Positions 25,148 through 32,794 are shown, numbered from the stretch's first letter. The stretch is 64,000 nt of DNA from Microseira sp003486305 (GCA_031969655.1 DALYJX010000002.1:1-64000); one strand, 5' to 3'. Notes: generated by a model from the letters alone, not told the origin. Numbers and translations are program-made.

Positions 25148-26938
25148 ATGAAACACCTGTTTCAAGGAGTTAGCATTACTACACTTGTCCTCAGTATATG
25201 GGTTCCTTCAATAGCTCAAGGAATAAGTAATTCTCAAAATACAGTAACCGATCGCGTACCAATTAATTCTCGTTTGTTGTCTCAAGCACAGACGGGAACT
25301 TTTGATTCTAAAGATTTTAATTTTTGGGCTAATCAGTGTCGAGTGTTAGAAAATGAACAAAATTATACGGAAGCTTTGGCGGCTTGCGAAAAAGCGATCG
25401 CACTCCAACCAAAAGTCAAAAATCCCCAATTATGGGCGAGTCGCAGCAATGTGTTATTTCAGTTAAAAAAATATGCAGAAGCAATAGCTTCGTATGATTT
25501 TTTACTAAGTTTTTCTCCGAAAGATTCTTTAGCTTGGTTGCGGCGGTGTGAGGCTTTATACCAATTGGGTAAATACGAAAATGCGATCGCTTCTTGCGAA
25601 CAAGCATTACGAATAGATGGAAGTTGGGGCAATGCTTCACCAGCAGATTCTTGGTACAATAGGGGTTTGGCACAAAGGAAATTAGGCCAAAATGAAGCGG
25701 CATTGACTTCTTTTGAGCGAGTTTTAACTCTAAAATCAGATAATGCTTTAGCTTTGGTGCAACGTTGCGGCACGTTAACAGATTTGGGAAGATATGAAGA
25801 AGCGATCGCATCTTGCGACTTAGCTAAAGATACTCTTCCCGTAGAAGCTTTGACTAATAAAGCGATCGCGCAACAGAAAGCGGGAAAATTACAAGACGCG
25901 ATCGCTTCTTATGACCAAGTTTTAGCGATTAATCCTAATGATGCCACAGCCTGGACTAATCAAGCAATTATCTTAGAAAAATTGGATGATCCTGAAAAAG
26001 CGCTGATTTCTTATAATAGAGCAGTTAAAATTAATCCTAAATCTTCTTTGGCTCAAGTCAATCGTTGCGCTATCCTTAACAAACAAGGAAATTACAAAGA
26101 AGCATTTGAAGCTTGTGAAGGTGCTATTGCAGGTGATGGAATATGGGGCGATCGCAATCCTGCTTATGTTTGGTATCAAAGCAGCAGTGCGCTAAACGGA
26201 TTGGGACAATACCAAGAAGCAATAACTTCCGCTGAACGCGCGATTAATATTAACCCAGAATTGGCTGAAGCATGGAACAACAAAGGGGTTAGTTTCTGGC
26301 ATTTACAAAAATACCAAAACTCTTTATTTTCTTTCCAAAAAGCCGTCGAAATCAATCCTAAATACAGTCAAGCTTGGTTTAATCAAGGTCGGATACTAAG
26401 TGCGTTAAAAGAATTTACCCTAGCTGTTGAGGCATACGACAAAGCTTTGTCAAATCCTATTAAATCGGTAGAGACTCTCACTTGTAACAATATTTTATCA
26501 CGAAGTTATGAACAACCAACTGAGAATATAGATAAATTTGAAGAGTTATTAATTGATGCCAAAATATTTTGTGCCAATGTTTTGGCGAATAAAAGCGTTG
26601 CCTTACGGTATTTAGAAGATTACGAAAATGCACTGACTGCTGCTACTCAGGCGACTAATATTAATTATAAATCTTTTGAAGCCTGGTACAATCTAGGTAT
26701 TATATTGGTGGATTTACAACAATATAACGCAGCATTAGATGCTTACAACCAAGCTGAAAGCCTCAGTCCCAACAATTTTTACCTCTTGACAAGTAAAGGC
26801 ATAGCTTTAGAAAGAATGGGTGAAGACCAAAAAGCTTTGGAAGCTTTTGACGCGGCTTTGAATATCGATCCAGATTACGAACCTGCTCAGTACCATCGAG
26901 ACTTATTAGTAGAGAAGTTTAAGTTACAAACTGAATAA
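25148..26938 (+). CDS. Exported TPR protein
   Basis: A 596-residue protein with a signal peptide (hydrophobic SITTLVLSIWVPSIAQG, cleavage near residue 25) and about 13 tetratricopeptide repeats (YAEAIASYDFLLSFSPKD, YQEAITSAERAININ, YNAALDAYNQAESLSPNN). TPR proteins are interaction scaffolds. The variation with Cys (xSCEQAL, AACEKAI) is regular in repeats 1, 3, 5 and 9. The start has a GGGAG motif. It is followed after six bases by the chaperone-like gene, so it shares an operon with CIS assembly functions, on the strand opposite to the main cluster. A role in anchoring or assembling the CIS in the membrane envelope is possible but unproven. Confidence 0.85.
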   Translation: MKHLFQGVSITTLVLSIWVPSIAQGISNSQNTVTDRVPINSRLLSQAQTGTFDSKDFNFWANQCRVLENEQNYTEALAACEKAIALQPKVKNPQLWASRSNVLFQLKKYAEAIASYDFLLSFSPKDSLAWLRRCEALYQLGKYENAIASCEQALRIDGSWGNASPADSWYNRGLAQRKLGQNEAALTSFERVLTLKSDNALALVQRCGTLTDLGRYEEAIASCDLAKDTLPVEALTNKAIAQQKAGKLQDAIASYDQVLAINPNDATAWTNQAIILEKLDDPEKALISYNRAVKINPKSSLAQVNRCAILNKQGNYKEAFEACEGAIAGDGIWGDRNPAYVWYQSSSALNGLGQYQEAITSAERAININPELAEAWNNKGVSFWHLQKYQNSLFSFQKAVEINPKYSQAWFNQGRILSALKEFTLAVEAYDKALSNPIKSVETLTCNNILSRSYEQPTENIDKFEELLIDAKIFCANVLANKSVALRYLEDYENALTAATQATNINYKSFEAWYNLGIILVDLQQYNAALDAYNQAESLSPNNFYLLTSKGIALERMGEDQKALEAFDAALNIDPDYEPAQYHRDLLVEKFKLQTE

Positions 26939-26944
26939 ATAACC

Positions 26945-27331
26945 ATGAACGAGCAACCAACTACAGAATTTCAATTTATCCTACCCAAAGGTTTAGTAGA
27001 TGCCGAAGGGAAAATTCATCGTCAAGGGATGATGCGTTTAGCAACTGCTAGGGATGAAATATTTGTTCAAAAAGACAGAATATTTCAGAATGACCCAGCT
27101 TACGGAGTTCTGGTAATGCTTTCGCGAGTGATTACCAGTTTGGGCGAATTATCTTCAGTCACTCCCGATTTGTTGGAGAATCTTTTTACCTTGGATTTAG
27201 CTTACTTGCGGGAATTTTATAGTCGGATTAACCAGCAAGGTAGCGCCTCTATTTTGGTGAAATGTCCGAGATGCAATAGTGATTTTAATGTGGAACTCGA
27301 ACTGGCGGGGGAGTCGCAAGCTACCCCTTAG
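26945..27331 (+). CDS. Phage tail assembly chaperone-like protein (CIS)
   Basis: A 128-residue protein. The block FILPKGLVDAEGKIHRQGMMRLATARDEI, the central helix VLVMLSRVITSLGELSSVTP and FTLDLAYLREFYSRIN align with the 114-residue protein at 50959-51303, so the locus has two paralogues. This copy adds a C-terminal CPRC half-ribbon and ends QATP. Such proteins occupy the place of tail assembly chaperones in contractile tail loci. A second open frame in the -1 register continues across its stop (see 27289-27480). Confidence 0.75.
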   Translation: MNEQPTTEFQFILPKGLVDAEGKIHRQGMMRLATARDEIFVQKDRIFQNDPAYGVLVMLSRVITSLGELSSVTPDLLENLFTLDLAYLREFYSRINQQGSASILVKCPRCNSDFNVELELAGESQATP

Positions 27332-27480
27332 AACAACTGCACGAGGAGGTAGCTTGCATTGCGTTTTATTTCCACTGGTCTTTGTCAGATATTTTGGATT
27401 TAGAACATAATAATCGCAGACGTTGGGTGAAAGAAATTGGGAAATTGAGAGGAAGCGATCGCATCAACTTCGACAATTAA
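27289..27480 (+). CDS. DUF6760-like tail protein frame without canonical start (-1 register)
   Basis: A 64-codon open frame that overlaps the end of the chaperone-like gene and contains no ATG, GTG or usable TTG before its conserved part, which reads SYPLEQLHEEVACIAFYFHW, then SLSDILDLEHNNRRRWVKEI. From memory this matches a short family (DUF6760) found in eCIS and phage tail loci. It lies exactly one base behind the frame of the upstream gene. A GGGGG run at 27305-27309 could allow slippage and a perfect 10-bp inverted repeat (GCAAGCTACC 27315-27324 / GGTAGCTTGC 27347-27356) follows, so expression as a -1 frameshift fusion is likely, as for lambda gpG-GT. Alternatives are an unusual start codon or a recent frameshift mutation. 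Confidence 0.6.
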   Translation, partial: CGTRTGGGVASYPLEQLHEEVACIAFYFHWSLSDILDLEHNNRRRWVKEIGKLRGSDRINFDN

Positions 27481-27627
27481 CCCAAGTTGCTAGTTACAGC
27501 CAATGAAACTGGTAATCGGTAATGGGTAATGGGTAATTGTCAAAATTTGACTGCCCGATTACCAATTACCGATTAGCAATTACCAATTACCAAGATCGCA
27601 ACTTATAACTAGCAACTTGAGTTAATT
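27475..27627. repeat. 153-bp element with 24-bp terminal inverted repeats and internal heptamers
   Basis: The left arm 27475-27498 and right arm 27604-27627 are complementary at 22 of 24 positions, with a perfect 14-base core CAAGTTGCTAGTTA. Inside are GGTAATGGG/TAATTGG heptamers (27515-27538) and complementary CAATTACC heptamers (27562-27592). It sits between convergent genes and overlaps the stop of the DUF6760-like frame. It may be a MITE-like repeat, and would work as a bidirectional transcription block. Confidence 0.7.
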
Positions 27628-27635
27628 AATAACAT

Positions 27636-28004
27636 TTATGCAACTTTTTCCGGCTCTTTTGAGGACGATCCGACCAGAATTGGATCGATATCTTGGCTTT
27701 TGTCTCGTTGAATAAATTCATCTAGAAGTTGAAAGAAATAATCAAACGCAGCCTTCTCATCAATACAGGTTAGCAAAATAATTTTGTCCCAAGCGTTAAC
27801 AGTACGGATGGATAAGCGGTTTTGCAGCCAGGGTTGGAAATTTTTGTAAAAGTCACTTTCGGCTTCAGTATTGGTGATACCTACTTCCGATCGTGCAAAG
27901 AGATAGCCAAGAATGAACATCCGTAGATTTGTAATCGAGGCCGTTCCCAGATATAATCCAGGTTTTGTTTTGATTTTTTCCAGTAGTTCAAATAATGTAC
28001 TCAT
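27636..28004 (-). CDS. Hypothetical protein
   Basis: A 122-residue soluble protein of a family that I associate with cyanobacterial accessory genes but cannot name. LFELLEKIKTKPGLYLGT, then LRMFILGYLFARSE, FQPWLQNRLSIRTVN and FDYFFQLLDEFI suggest an all-alpha fold with amphipathic helices; the layout recalls small immunity proteins, though nothing proves it. ATG 28004 (MSTLFELL) is preferred to 28022 because of a GGAG upstream and because it matches the conserved part. It overlaps the preceding small gene by 17 bases, so the two are coupled. It lies downstream of the cargo candidates. Confidence 0.65.
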   Translation of the reverse strand: MSTLFELLEKIKTKPGLYLGTASITNLRMFILGYLFARSEVGITNTEAESDFYKNFQPWLQNRLSIRTVNAWDKIILLTCIDEKAAFDYFFQLLDEFIQRDKSQDIDPILVGSSSKEPEKVA

Positions 28005-28206
28005 TGTTGCAATTAACTCCATTGAATCGGATCTTTAAAACTCTTCGATCCTCTTCATTCAGTCCACCAGTTTGCCTGAATACACCTGATTCGTTGTGCA
28101 GTCGATCCATATAGATCCGTAAAGCTTCATCGTCTTCACGGTGGGTAAGTACATATTTTCTAAGTTCTTTTCGGCTCATCTTTTGAAAATCAACCTTCTG
28201 TGTCAT
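27988..28206 (-). CDS. Small DUF6887-like protein
   Basis: A 72-residue polar protein: DFQKMSRKELRKYVLTHRED then DEALRIYMDRLH resembles the short cyanobacterial family DUF6887, which is usually coupled to another small gene. ATG 28206 is taken because GGGAG on the reverse strand lies seven bases away; 28209 is equally possible. It overlaps the following 122-residue gene, a two-gene unit reminiscent of toxin-antitoxin or immunity modules. Function is unknown. Confidence 0.6.
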   Translation of the reverse strand: MTQKVDFQKMSRKELRKYVLTHREDDEALRIYMDRLHNESGVFRQTGGLNEEDRRVLKIRFNGVNCNNEYII

Positions 28207-28236
28207 CATCAAACTCCCAGCGTCCGTTTATCTTAT

Positions 28237-28308
28237 GTAGGGGTGAAGCATTTGGGCGACAATTTAGGTTGAAAACCCTAGATTTTATCTCCAAATGCTT
28301 CACCCCCC
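28237..28308. repeat. MITE-like 70-bp repeat with perfect 16-bp inverted ends (copy 1)
   Basis: GGGGTGAAGCATTTGG (28240-28255) and its exact complement (28291-28306) bound the element. A second copy in opposite orientation lies at 34938-35031. The two copies bracket the cargo and ATPase genes. Confidence 0.75.
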
Positions 28309-28545
28309 AAGATCTCTGAACACGCCCCCCAGGATTTCTGAACGCGCCCTATACGATAGTTTGTTTATTGGAGAAGTCTAATGAGCGATCGCATTCCCCA
28401 CACCTATTCAAAAAGCGATCGCATTCCCACACCTATTCAAAGAGCGATCGCACTTCCGTTCCCATATCCCAAAACAGGCGATCGCACTTCCATATCATAG
28501 AGCTTCGCGATCGCCTGTTGTTATCCAATCAAAGCGTATTACTCA
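28309..28545. other. HIP1-rich spacer with hairpin downstream of the cargo genes
   Basis: Five GCGATCGC octamers occur within 130 bases (28385, 28415, 28444, 28478, 28507), three of them in a repeated GCGATCGCATTCCCACACC-like unit. The last two form the arms of a hairpin (28473-28518, AACAGGCGATCGC and its complement) that lies just behind the leftward 164-residue gene and could terminate the cargo operon. No gene was recognised. Confidence 0.55.
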
Positions 28546-29040
28546 TTACCCCTTCTTCTTCTTACCGCCAACAAGACCACCTAGAGCATCGCCTGCCATA
28601 CCACCTAAAGCGTCGCCAACGCCTCCAGCAACACCACCCAAAACGCCTCCAGCAACATCTCCCACAGCCTTCAGAGGATTAAGGTCATCCAAAAAACACT
28701 GAACGGGTTCGGTGCTATTTTGAATCGGGGAAGCAGTTTGAGCGCTATCATCTGCCTTCATTTGTTCTGGTTCTTCTTCTGCTGCTTGTCGCTGAATGGC
28801 TTGATTTCCTTGCCCTGTGGCTGCTTTGGTTTGGACTGCGGATACTTGGCTCAAATTGTGACCAAAGCGAGTTGCCCGATTTAGCTGAGCGTTCAAATTG
28901 CCCGATTGCTGAGATTGCTGACTGGGTGCGTTGTTTGCCTTGTTATGCACGGCAAATTCAGGGGATTCAAAAGTATTATGAGAATGATTAGCGGGCATAG
29001 TTGCCGCAGGCTTTCTCTGAATGTGCTGTTGAGTAGTCAT
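28546..29040 (-). CDS. CIS cargo candidate with shared leader and Gly-rich C-terminus
   Basis: A 164-residue protein. The first 75 residues carry the leader shared by the next three upstream genes: FESPEFAVHNKA, then LNRATRFGHNLSQVSAVQTK. After a Gln/Glu-rich linker, NSTEPVQCFL is identical to a block in the DUF4157 protein. The C-terminal 50 residues are Gly/Ala/Val repeats (GGVLGGVAGGVGDALGG) with a KKKK tail, which look like glycine-zipper membrane segments. A good Shine-Dalgarno sequence (AAGGAG) precedes the ATG. It may be a small membrane-active effector or a truncated relative of the DUF4157 protein. Function is unproven. Confidence 0.65.
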   Translation of the reverse strand: MTTQQHIQRKPAATMPANHSHNTFESPEFAVHNKANNAPSQQSQQSGNLNAQLNRATRFGHNLSQVSAVQTKAATGQGNQAIQRQAAEEEPEQMKADDSAQTASPIQNSTEPVQCFLDDLNPLKAVGDVAGGVLGGVAGGVGDALGGMAGDALGGLVGGKKKKG

Positions 29041-29211
29041 GGTTAACTCCTTATATTTTTAAGGTAATGGTTGGTAGTTGATACACTTTCGCTAAATTGC
29101 AGGGGCAGCTTTAGGGGATAATCCTTGATTTCCAGAAACAATCTCTGAACAAAACTCGCCCTTATCACGCAATGCCAATACAACTGAATGCGATATTATT
29201 TGGGTTTTCAC

Positions 29212-30105
29212 TCAACCTTGTTCTTCCTGATTAGGGCTTATTGCATTGGTTGCCGCATTGGTTGCCCCATCGATTGCCGTGTCACGTAATGCCTTTTTCC
29301 CGATAAGGCTACGAGCAGCTAACATAGCTAACGGCAAGAAGCATTGAACGGGTTCGGTGCTATTTTGCACTGGCGAGGCGATACTTGCGGACTTTCCTCC
29401 ACTAGCACCAGGCATTTGTACTGGTTCGCCTCGTGCAGCTTTAGCACCCATGTCATCGGCTTCTTTTTCTAAGCTGGTGTCAGCATTGATGGGAGCGCCC
29501 TTACTTTGCTGGGGAACTGGCACTCGTCCGGCGCGTTGCTGGATGACGTGGGTGAGTTCGTGTCCTAAGAGTGCTTGTCCTGAAGCGTTTTCTGGGTTGT
29601 ACTGTCCTGGGGCAAAGTGAACGTTGTTGCCTTGGGTGTAAGCTAAGGCTCCAATGGATTTAGCTTGGTCGCTATTGGTGTGGATGTTGACATCGGAAAA
29701 GCTGGTGCCGAAGGAATTTTCCATTTTTGACCGGACAGCTTTGGGCATGGAGTTACCACCACCAGAGGCGGCAGCAGTTGGGGCAGGTTGGCGTTGGATG
29801 GAAGTTTGAGTGCTATCCTCTGCCTTCATTTGCTCTGGTTGTTCTTGGGCTTCTTGTCGCTGAATCGCTTGAGTGCTTTGCCCGGTGGCTGTTTTGGTTT
29901 GCACTGCTGGCATTTGGCTTAGGTTGTGTCCAAAGCGGGTTGCCCGACTTAGTTGAGTTTTCAGGTTGCCTGATTGGTGAATTGAGCCAGGAGCGCTGTT
30001 TGCCTTGGTTTGTACTGTGAAGCCACGAGGTTCAAAACTACTATGGGTATGGGGAGCAGGCATGGTCGCTGCGGACTTTTTCTGAATCTGTTCTTGAGTG
30101 GACAT
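29212..30105 (-). CDS. DUF4157 metallopeptidase-like protein, CIS cargo candidate
   Basis: A 297-residue protein. The leader has FEPRGFTVQTKA and LSRATRFGHNLSQMPAVQTK. The DUF4157 domain (about 120-195) reads MPKAVRSKMENSFGTSFSDV, then GALAYTQGNNVHFAPGQY and LGHELTHVIQQRAG with the HExxH zinc motif. The C-terminus (about 245-297) begins with NSTEPVQCFL and continues with an Ala-rich helix. DUF4157 is among the domains most often linked with eCIS loci, so it is likely a loaded effector or a processing peptidase for the neighbouring cargo. GGAGG precedes the ATG, and a repeated AT-rich segment (30190-30229) lies upstream. Confidence 0.8.
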   Translation of the reverse strand: MSTQEQIQKKSAATMPAPHTHSSFEPRGFTVQTKANSAPGSIHQSGNLKTQLSRATRFGHNLSQMPAVQTKTATGQSTQAIQRQEAQEQPEQMKAEDSTQTSIQRQPAPTAAASGGGNSMPKAVRSKMENSFGTSFSDVNIHTNSDQAKSIGALAYTQGNNVHFAPGQYNPENASGQALLGHELTHVIQQRAGRVPVPQQSKGAPINADTSLEKEADDMGAKAARGEPVQMPGASGGKSASIASPVQNSTEPVQCFLPLAMLAARSLIGKKALRDTAIDGATNAATNAISPNQEEQG

Positions 30106-30189
30106 TGTTACCTCCTTTATAGAAAGTTGTTTGGTTTGGCTGAATCGCTTTAAGAAAGCTTAAATATAACCTACAAAATCAGCGATTAG

Positions 30190-30229
30190 CTAATATATTC
30201 GATAAATTAATAAACGCAGATAGTTGAGG
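30190..30229. repeat. Repeated upstream segment of cargo genes (copy 1)
   Basis: About 36 of 40 bases match 31399-31437. Both lie within 130 bases upstream of a leftward cargo gene (DUF4157 gene here, 31352 gene there), and both hold TATATTCGATAA and AATAAACGCAGATAGTT, which look like a promoter region carried along in duplications. Confidence 0.6.
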
Positions 30230-30272
30230 GTTTTCACATAGCGTTTGATTTTGGGCTAGTCAGATTTGAATA

Positions 30273-31352
30273 TCATTTGCTCTTTTTTGGATATCGCTTG
30301 CCGATACGGTTTAATTCCTTCGTTATCGTGGAATTCAAACGTTTATGACCAGATTTATTAATACGTCCTTGGCGAGCAGCTTCACCTGTCATTTCCTTCA
30401 TTCTCTCTGTTGACCAAACCATGTCTTTTAATGGGATTGCACCTTTTCCTTCAGAAGGTCTAAGTGGTCTATTATCGTGGATATTAGGGACACCAAACAC
30501 TGTACGATCGCCAAAAGTGCTACGCAAATCAACTTCCATCGCAGCAGCGTTATAATCTTGTTGAGCTCCCATTGGCCCATCAAAAGGTACCATACCGTGA
30601 TGAGCATACAAGAGATACGCTCGATGAGCTTCTACTTCTTTCCCAGATCCTGTGGTAAGCTTCCGACGATGCAACTCGTAAGGTAGCTGAGCTGCGGGCA
30701 AGCGTGTTGACAAATGGCTCCCCCCAGAACTCTTTCTGCCTTTTCCCAGAGGTTGGTGCAAGGTATCTGGTGTCATGTGATCTGCTTCTACTTTATTCCC
30801 AGTAGGTGTACAAGTATACCGATTACGCTGTCCCTGATAAGTGCCAATGAAGTCACCAGGGTTTTTATCTGGTAATGAATAAGTACCAGGGACATGTCCC
30901 AATTCCTGTTTTGCTACTGCATCAGCCCGTGTTCTAGCTCCCTTAGGCTTGGATGATCCAGAAGCCTTAGATGCTGTAGGTTTGCTCACCTTACTTGTCC
31001 CAGTCTTAGGTTTTAGAGGTGAAGAAGTGGATAAAGGTTTCGATTTCTTTGTTCGTGCTAATTGCATCGGTGTTGCTTCTACCCATTGTGACTGCATGGG
31101 TTCCCTAGTTACCAGTTTTGGCTGTACTGCTTGACAATTTGAAAAACCTGATGGATTCATTTGACTAAGATGATGCCCGTATCTTTCTGCCCGCATCAAA
31201 GAAGTCTTCAAACCCGACTTCTTCCCCTCTTCACCTACTTTCGACTGCACCACAAAAGGACGCGACTCAAACATCCCCCCATCAGAAACCGAAGAAAACT
31301 CCGAACTTCTTTTCCTGGGACTTCTCATTCTGCTAAAAACTCGCTTCGGCAT
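30273..31352 (-). CDS. CIS cargo candidate with shared leader and putative nuclease-like C-terminus
   Basis: A 359-residue protein. The N-terminus MPKRVFSRMRSPRKR, FESRPFVVQSKV and LMRAERYGHHLSQM is nearly identical in protein and DNA to that of the next gene upstream (31433-32794). A Lys/Ser/Pro-rich linker (about 105-150) follows. The C-terminal 200 residues are unique: GTYQGQRNRYTCTPTGNKVE then ADHMTPDTLHQ, GGSHLSTRLPAAQLPYELHR and TTGSGKEVEAHRAYLLYAHH. The E-DH plus later His/Arg pattern recalls HNH/endonuclease VII-type toxin domains, a weak call. GAGG precedes the ATG. It has the layout of a polymorphic toxin: constant leader, variable tip. Confidence 0.65.
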   Translation of the reverse strand: MPKRVFSRMRSPRKRSSEFSSVSDGGMFESRPFVVQSKVGEEGKKSGLKTSLMRAERYGHHLSQMNPSGFSNCQAVQPKLVTREPMQSQWVEATPMQLARTKKSKPLSTSSPLKPKTGTSKVSKPTASKASGSSKPKGARTRADAVAKQELGHVPGTYSLPDKNPGDFIGTYQGQRNRYTCTPTGNKVEADHMTPDTLHQPLGKGRKSSGGSHLSTRLPAAQLPYELHRRKLTTGSGKEVEAHRAYLLYAHHGMVPFDGPMGAQQDYNAAAMEVDLRSTFGDRTVFGVPNIHDNRPLRPSEGKGAIPLKDMVWSTERMKEMTGEAARQGRINKSGHKRLNSTITKELNRIGKRYPKKSK

Positions 31353-31398
31353 AACAATAACCTCACCAAAAGTAAAACGACCATCCTACAAGATATTA

Positions 31399-31437
31399 CT
31401 GATATATTCGATAACTAATAAACGCAGATAGTTTAGG
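31399..31437. repeat. Repeated upstream segment of cargo genes (copy 2)
   Basis: This copy matches 30190-30229. It lies 47-85 bases upstream of the 30273-31352 gene and overlaps the last codons of the 31433-32794 gene. Confidence 0.6.
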
Positions 31438-32794
31438 CTTTCTTTCTGGATTTCTTGGGCTTTGTAGTTGTAGAAGTCGAGCTTGAGGTAGAGGCCGTCG
31501 CGCTGGCAGAGGGAAATACTAACTTCCGCGCAGAACTAAGTTTTGGAGAAGCCGAGCTTGAGGTAGAAGCCATCGCGCTAGAAGACGCTGGAGACAATTC
31601 TTGACCGTGAAGATGTTTATACCAATGACGGGGATGTTCGCCGAGCTTATTCAATGTCCCTGTATCAGGTGATGTACCATGAGCTAATGTTGTACCCCCT
31701 GGAGATTTAGGTCTTAATGGGGAAAGCTTGGGACTATCCGGCTCACCACTGGCATCCTTTCCACCTGCTTTAACCAATGCCAGGTGTAATTGCTTTTTTC
31801 TGTTCCGTTGCTCTTCACTTCTGCGAGACACTTTGTTCCGCTGTGCTGCATCACTTAGATCTTCTTGACCATTAGTAAAACCAGAATTATGTATTTTTCT
31901 AAACTCATCAATATTGGGTGTTCCACGCAATGACCGTCTCAAAGCCGCAGCGGAAAGATCAAGAGGGTTTTGAAATTTAGAAGTGTCTAGCGCTGTATCC
32001 TTCAAGATATCAAAATCGTGATTTCCATTAACCCAACCATGTTTTCCTTTCTTACTTCGATCGATCTTTCTCTTCTTTGCTGGAGGATGAGCAGAACCAT
32101 CTTTAAACCAAACATTATCTGTCGGTTCGCGCAAATACCGTTGCACCTCCATATGAGTTAATTGATGTCCACCTGGCAGGCTTGAGAAAGGTTGTACATC
32201 TTTTACCTGTCCAGCATCTCTTTTGATAAATTCTCCTGTTTTCTCCATCCGCCCCATCTCCTCGTCTCCCGCACCCTGTAAGTCTGTTGATTTTCGCTTT
32301 TTTGCAGTTGTTCTGGCTTGGTTTCCCCAATATTCCCGATTTTTAGCTGCGTTTGAACCACTAAAGGCCGCGTTCAAGTGATCAATATCCTCTGTTGGTT
32401 CGCCATAATTAGTAACTGAATTAATAGCCGAGTAAGCTCTTTCTTGTTTTGTTTTTCCTGTCCCTTTTTTTAAAATATTTTTTAATTTTTCGTCGCCTGC
32501 CAATTGCACTGGTGGAACTTCTGCTTGTTTTAATTGCACAGATTGTTCCATCACCATCTTTGGCTGTACGGCTGTTGCAAATGGAATTTCTGCTGCTTGC
32601 ATCTGGCTGAGTTGATGTCCATATCTCTCCGCCCGCATCAAAGATGTCTTCAACCCCGACTTCTCCCCCGCTTCGCCAACTTTCGACTGCACTACAAAAG
32701 GACGCGACGCAAACATCCCCCCATCAGAAACCGAAGAAAACTCCGAAGTTCTTTTCCTGGAACTTCTCGTTCTGCTAAAAACTCGCTTCGCCAT
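31433..32794 (-). CDS. CIS cargo candidate with shared leader, basic NLS-like motifs and Ser-rich tail
   Basis: A 453-residue protein. ATG 32794 (MAKRVFSRTRSSRKR) is chosen over the frame opening at 32854 because GAGGG lies seven bases upstream and the neighbour starts at the same place. Leader: FASRPFVVQSKV, LMRAERYGHQLSQM. Residues about 115-380 contain EDIDHLNAAFSGSNAAKN, LPGGHQLTHMEVQRYL and NGNHDFDILKDTALD, with several DH/GH pairs that could be catalytic but belong to no family I recognise. Two Lys/Arg clusters (TAKKRKSTD and HPPAKKRKIDRSKKGK) look like eukaryotic nuclear localisation signals. The last 75 residues are Ser/Thr/Ala-rich and end with KPKKSRKKA. Function is unknown. Confidence 0.65.
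   Translation of the reverse strand: MAKRVFSRTRSSRKRTSEFSSVSDGGMFASRPFVVQSKVGEAGEKSGLKTSLMRAERYGHQLSQMQAAEIPFATAVQPKMVMEQSVQLKQAEVPPVQLAGDEKLKNILKKGTGKTKQERAYSAINSVTNYGEPTEDIDHLNAAFSGSNAAKNREYWGNQARTTAKKRKSTDLQGAGDEEMGRMEKTGEFIKRDAGQVKDVQPFSSLPGGHQLTHMEVQRYLREPTDNVWFKDGSAHPPAKKRKIDRSKKGKHGWVNGNHDFDILKDTALDTSKFQNPLDLSAAALRRSLRGTPNIDEFRKIHNSGFTNGQEDLSDAAQRNKVSRRSEEQRNRKKQLHLALVKAGGKDASGEPDSPKLSPLRPKSPGGTTLAHGTSPDTGTLNKLGEHPRHWYKHLHGQELSPASSSAMASTSSSASPKLSSARKLVFPSASATASTSSSTSTTTKPKKSRKKA

Noticed and set aside
30273..31352. Firm call of an HNH nuclease
   Set aside because: Only an E-DH core and scattered His residues fit; the third motif cannot be placed with confidence, so it is left as putative.
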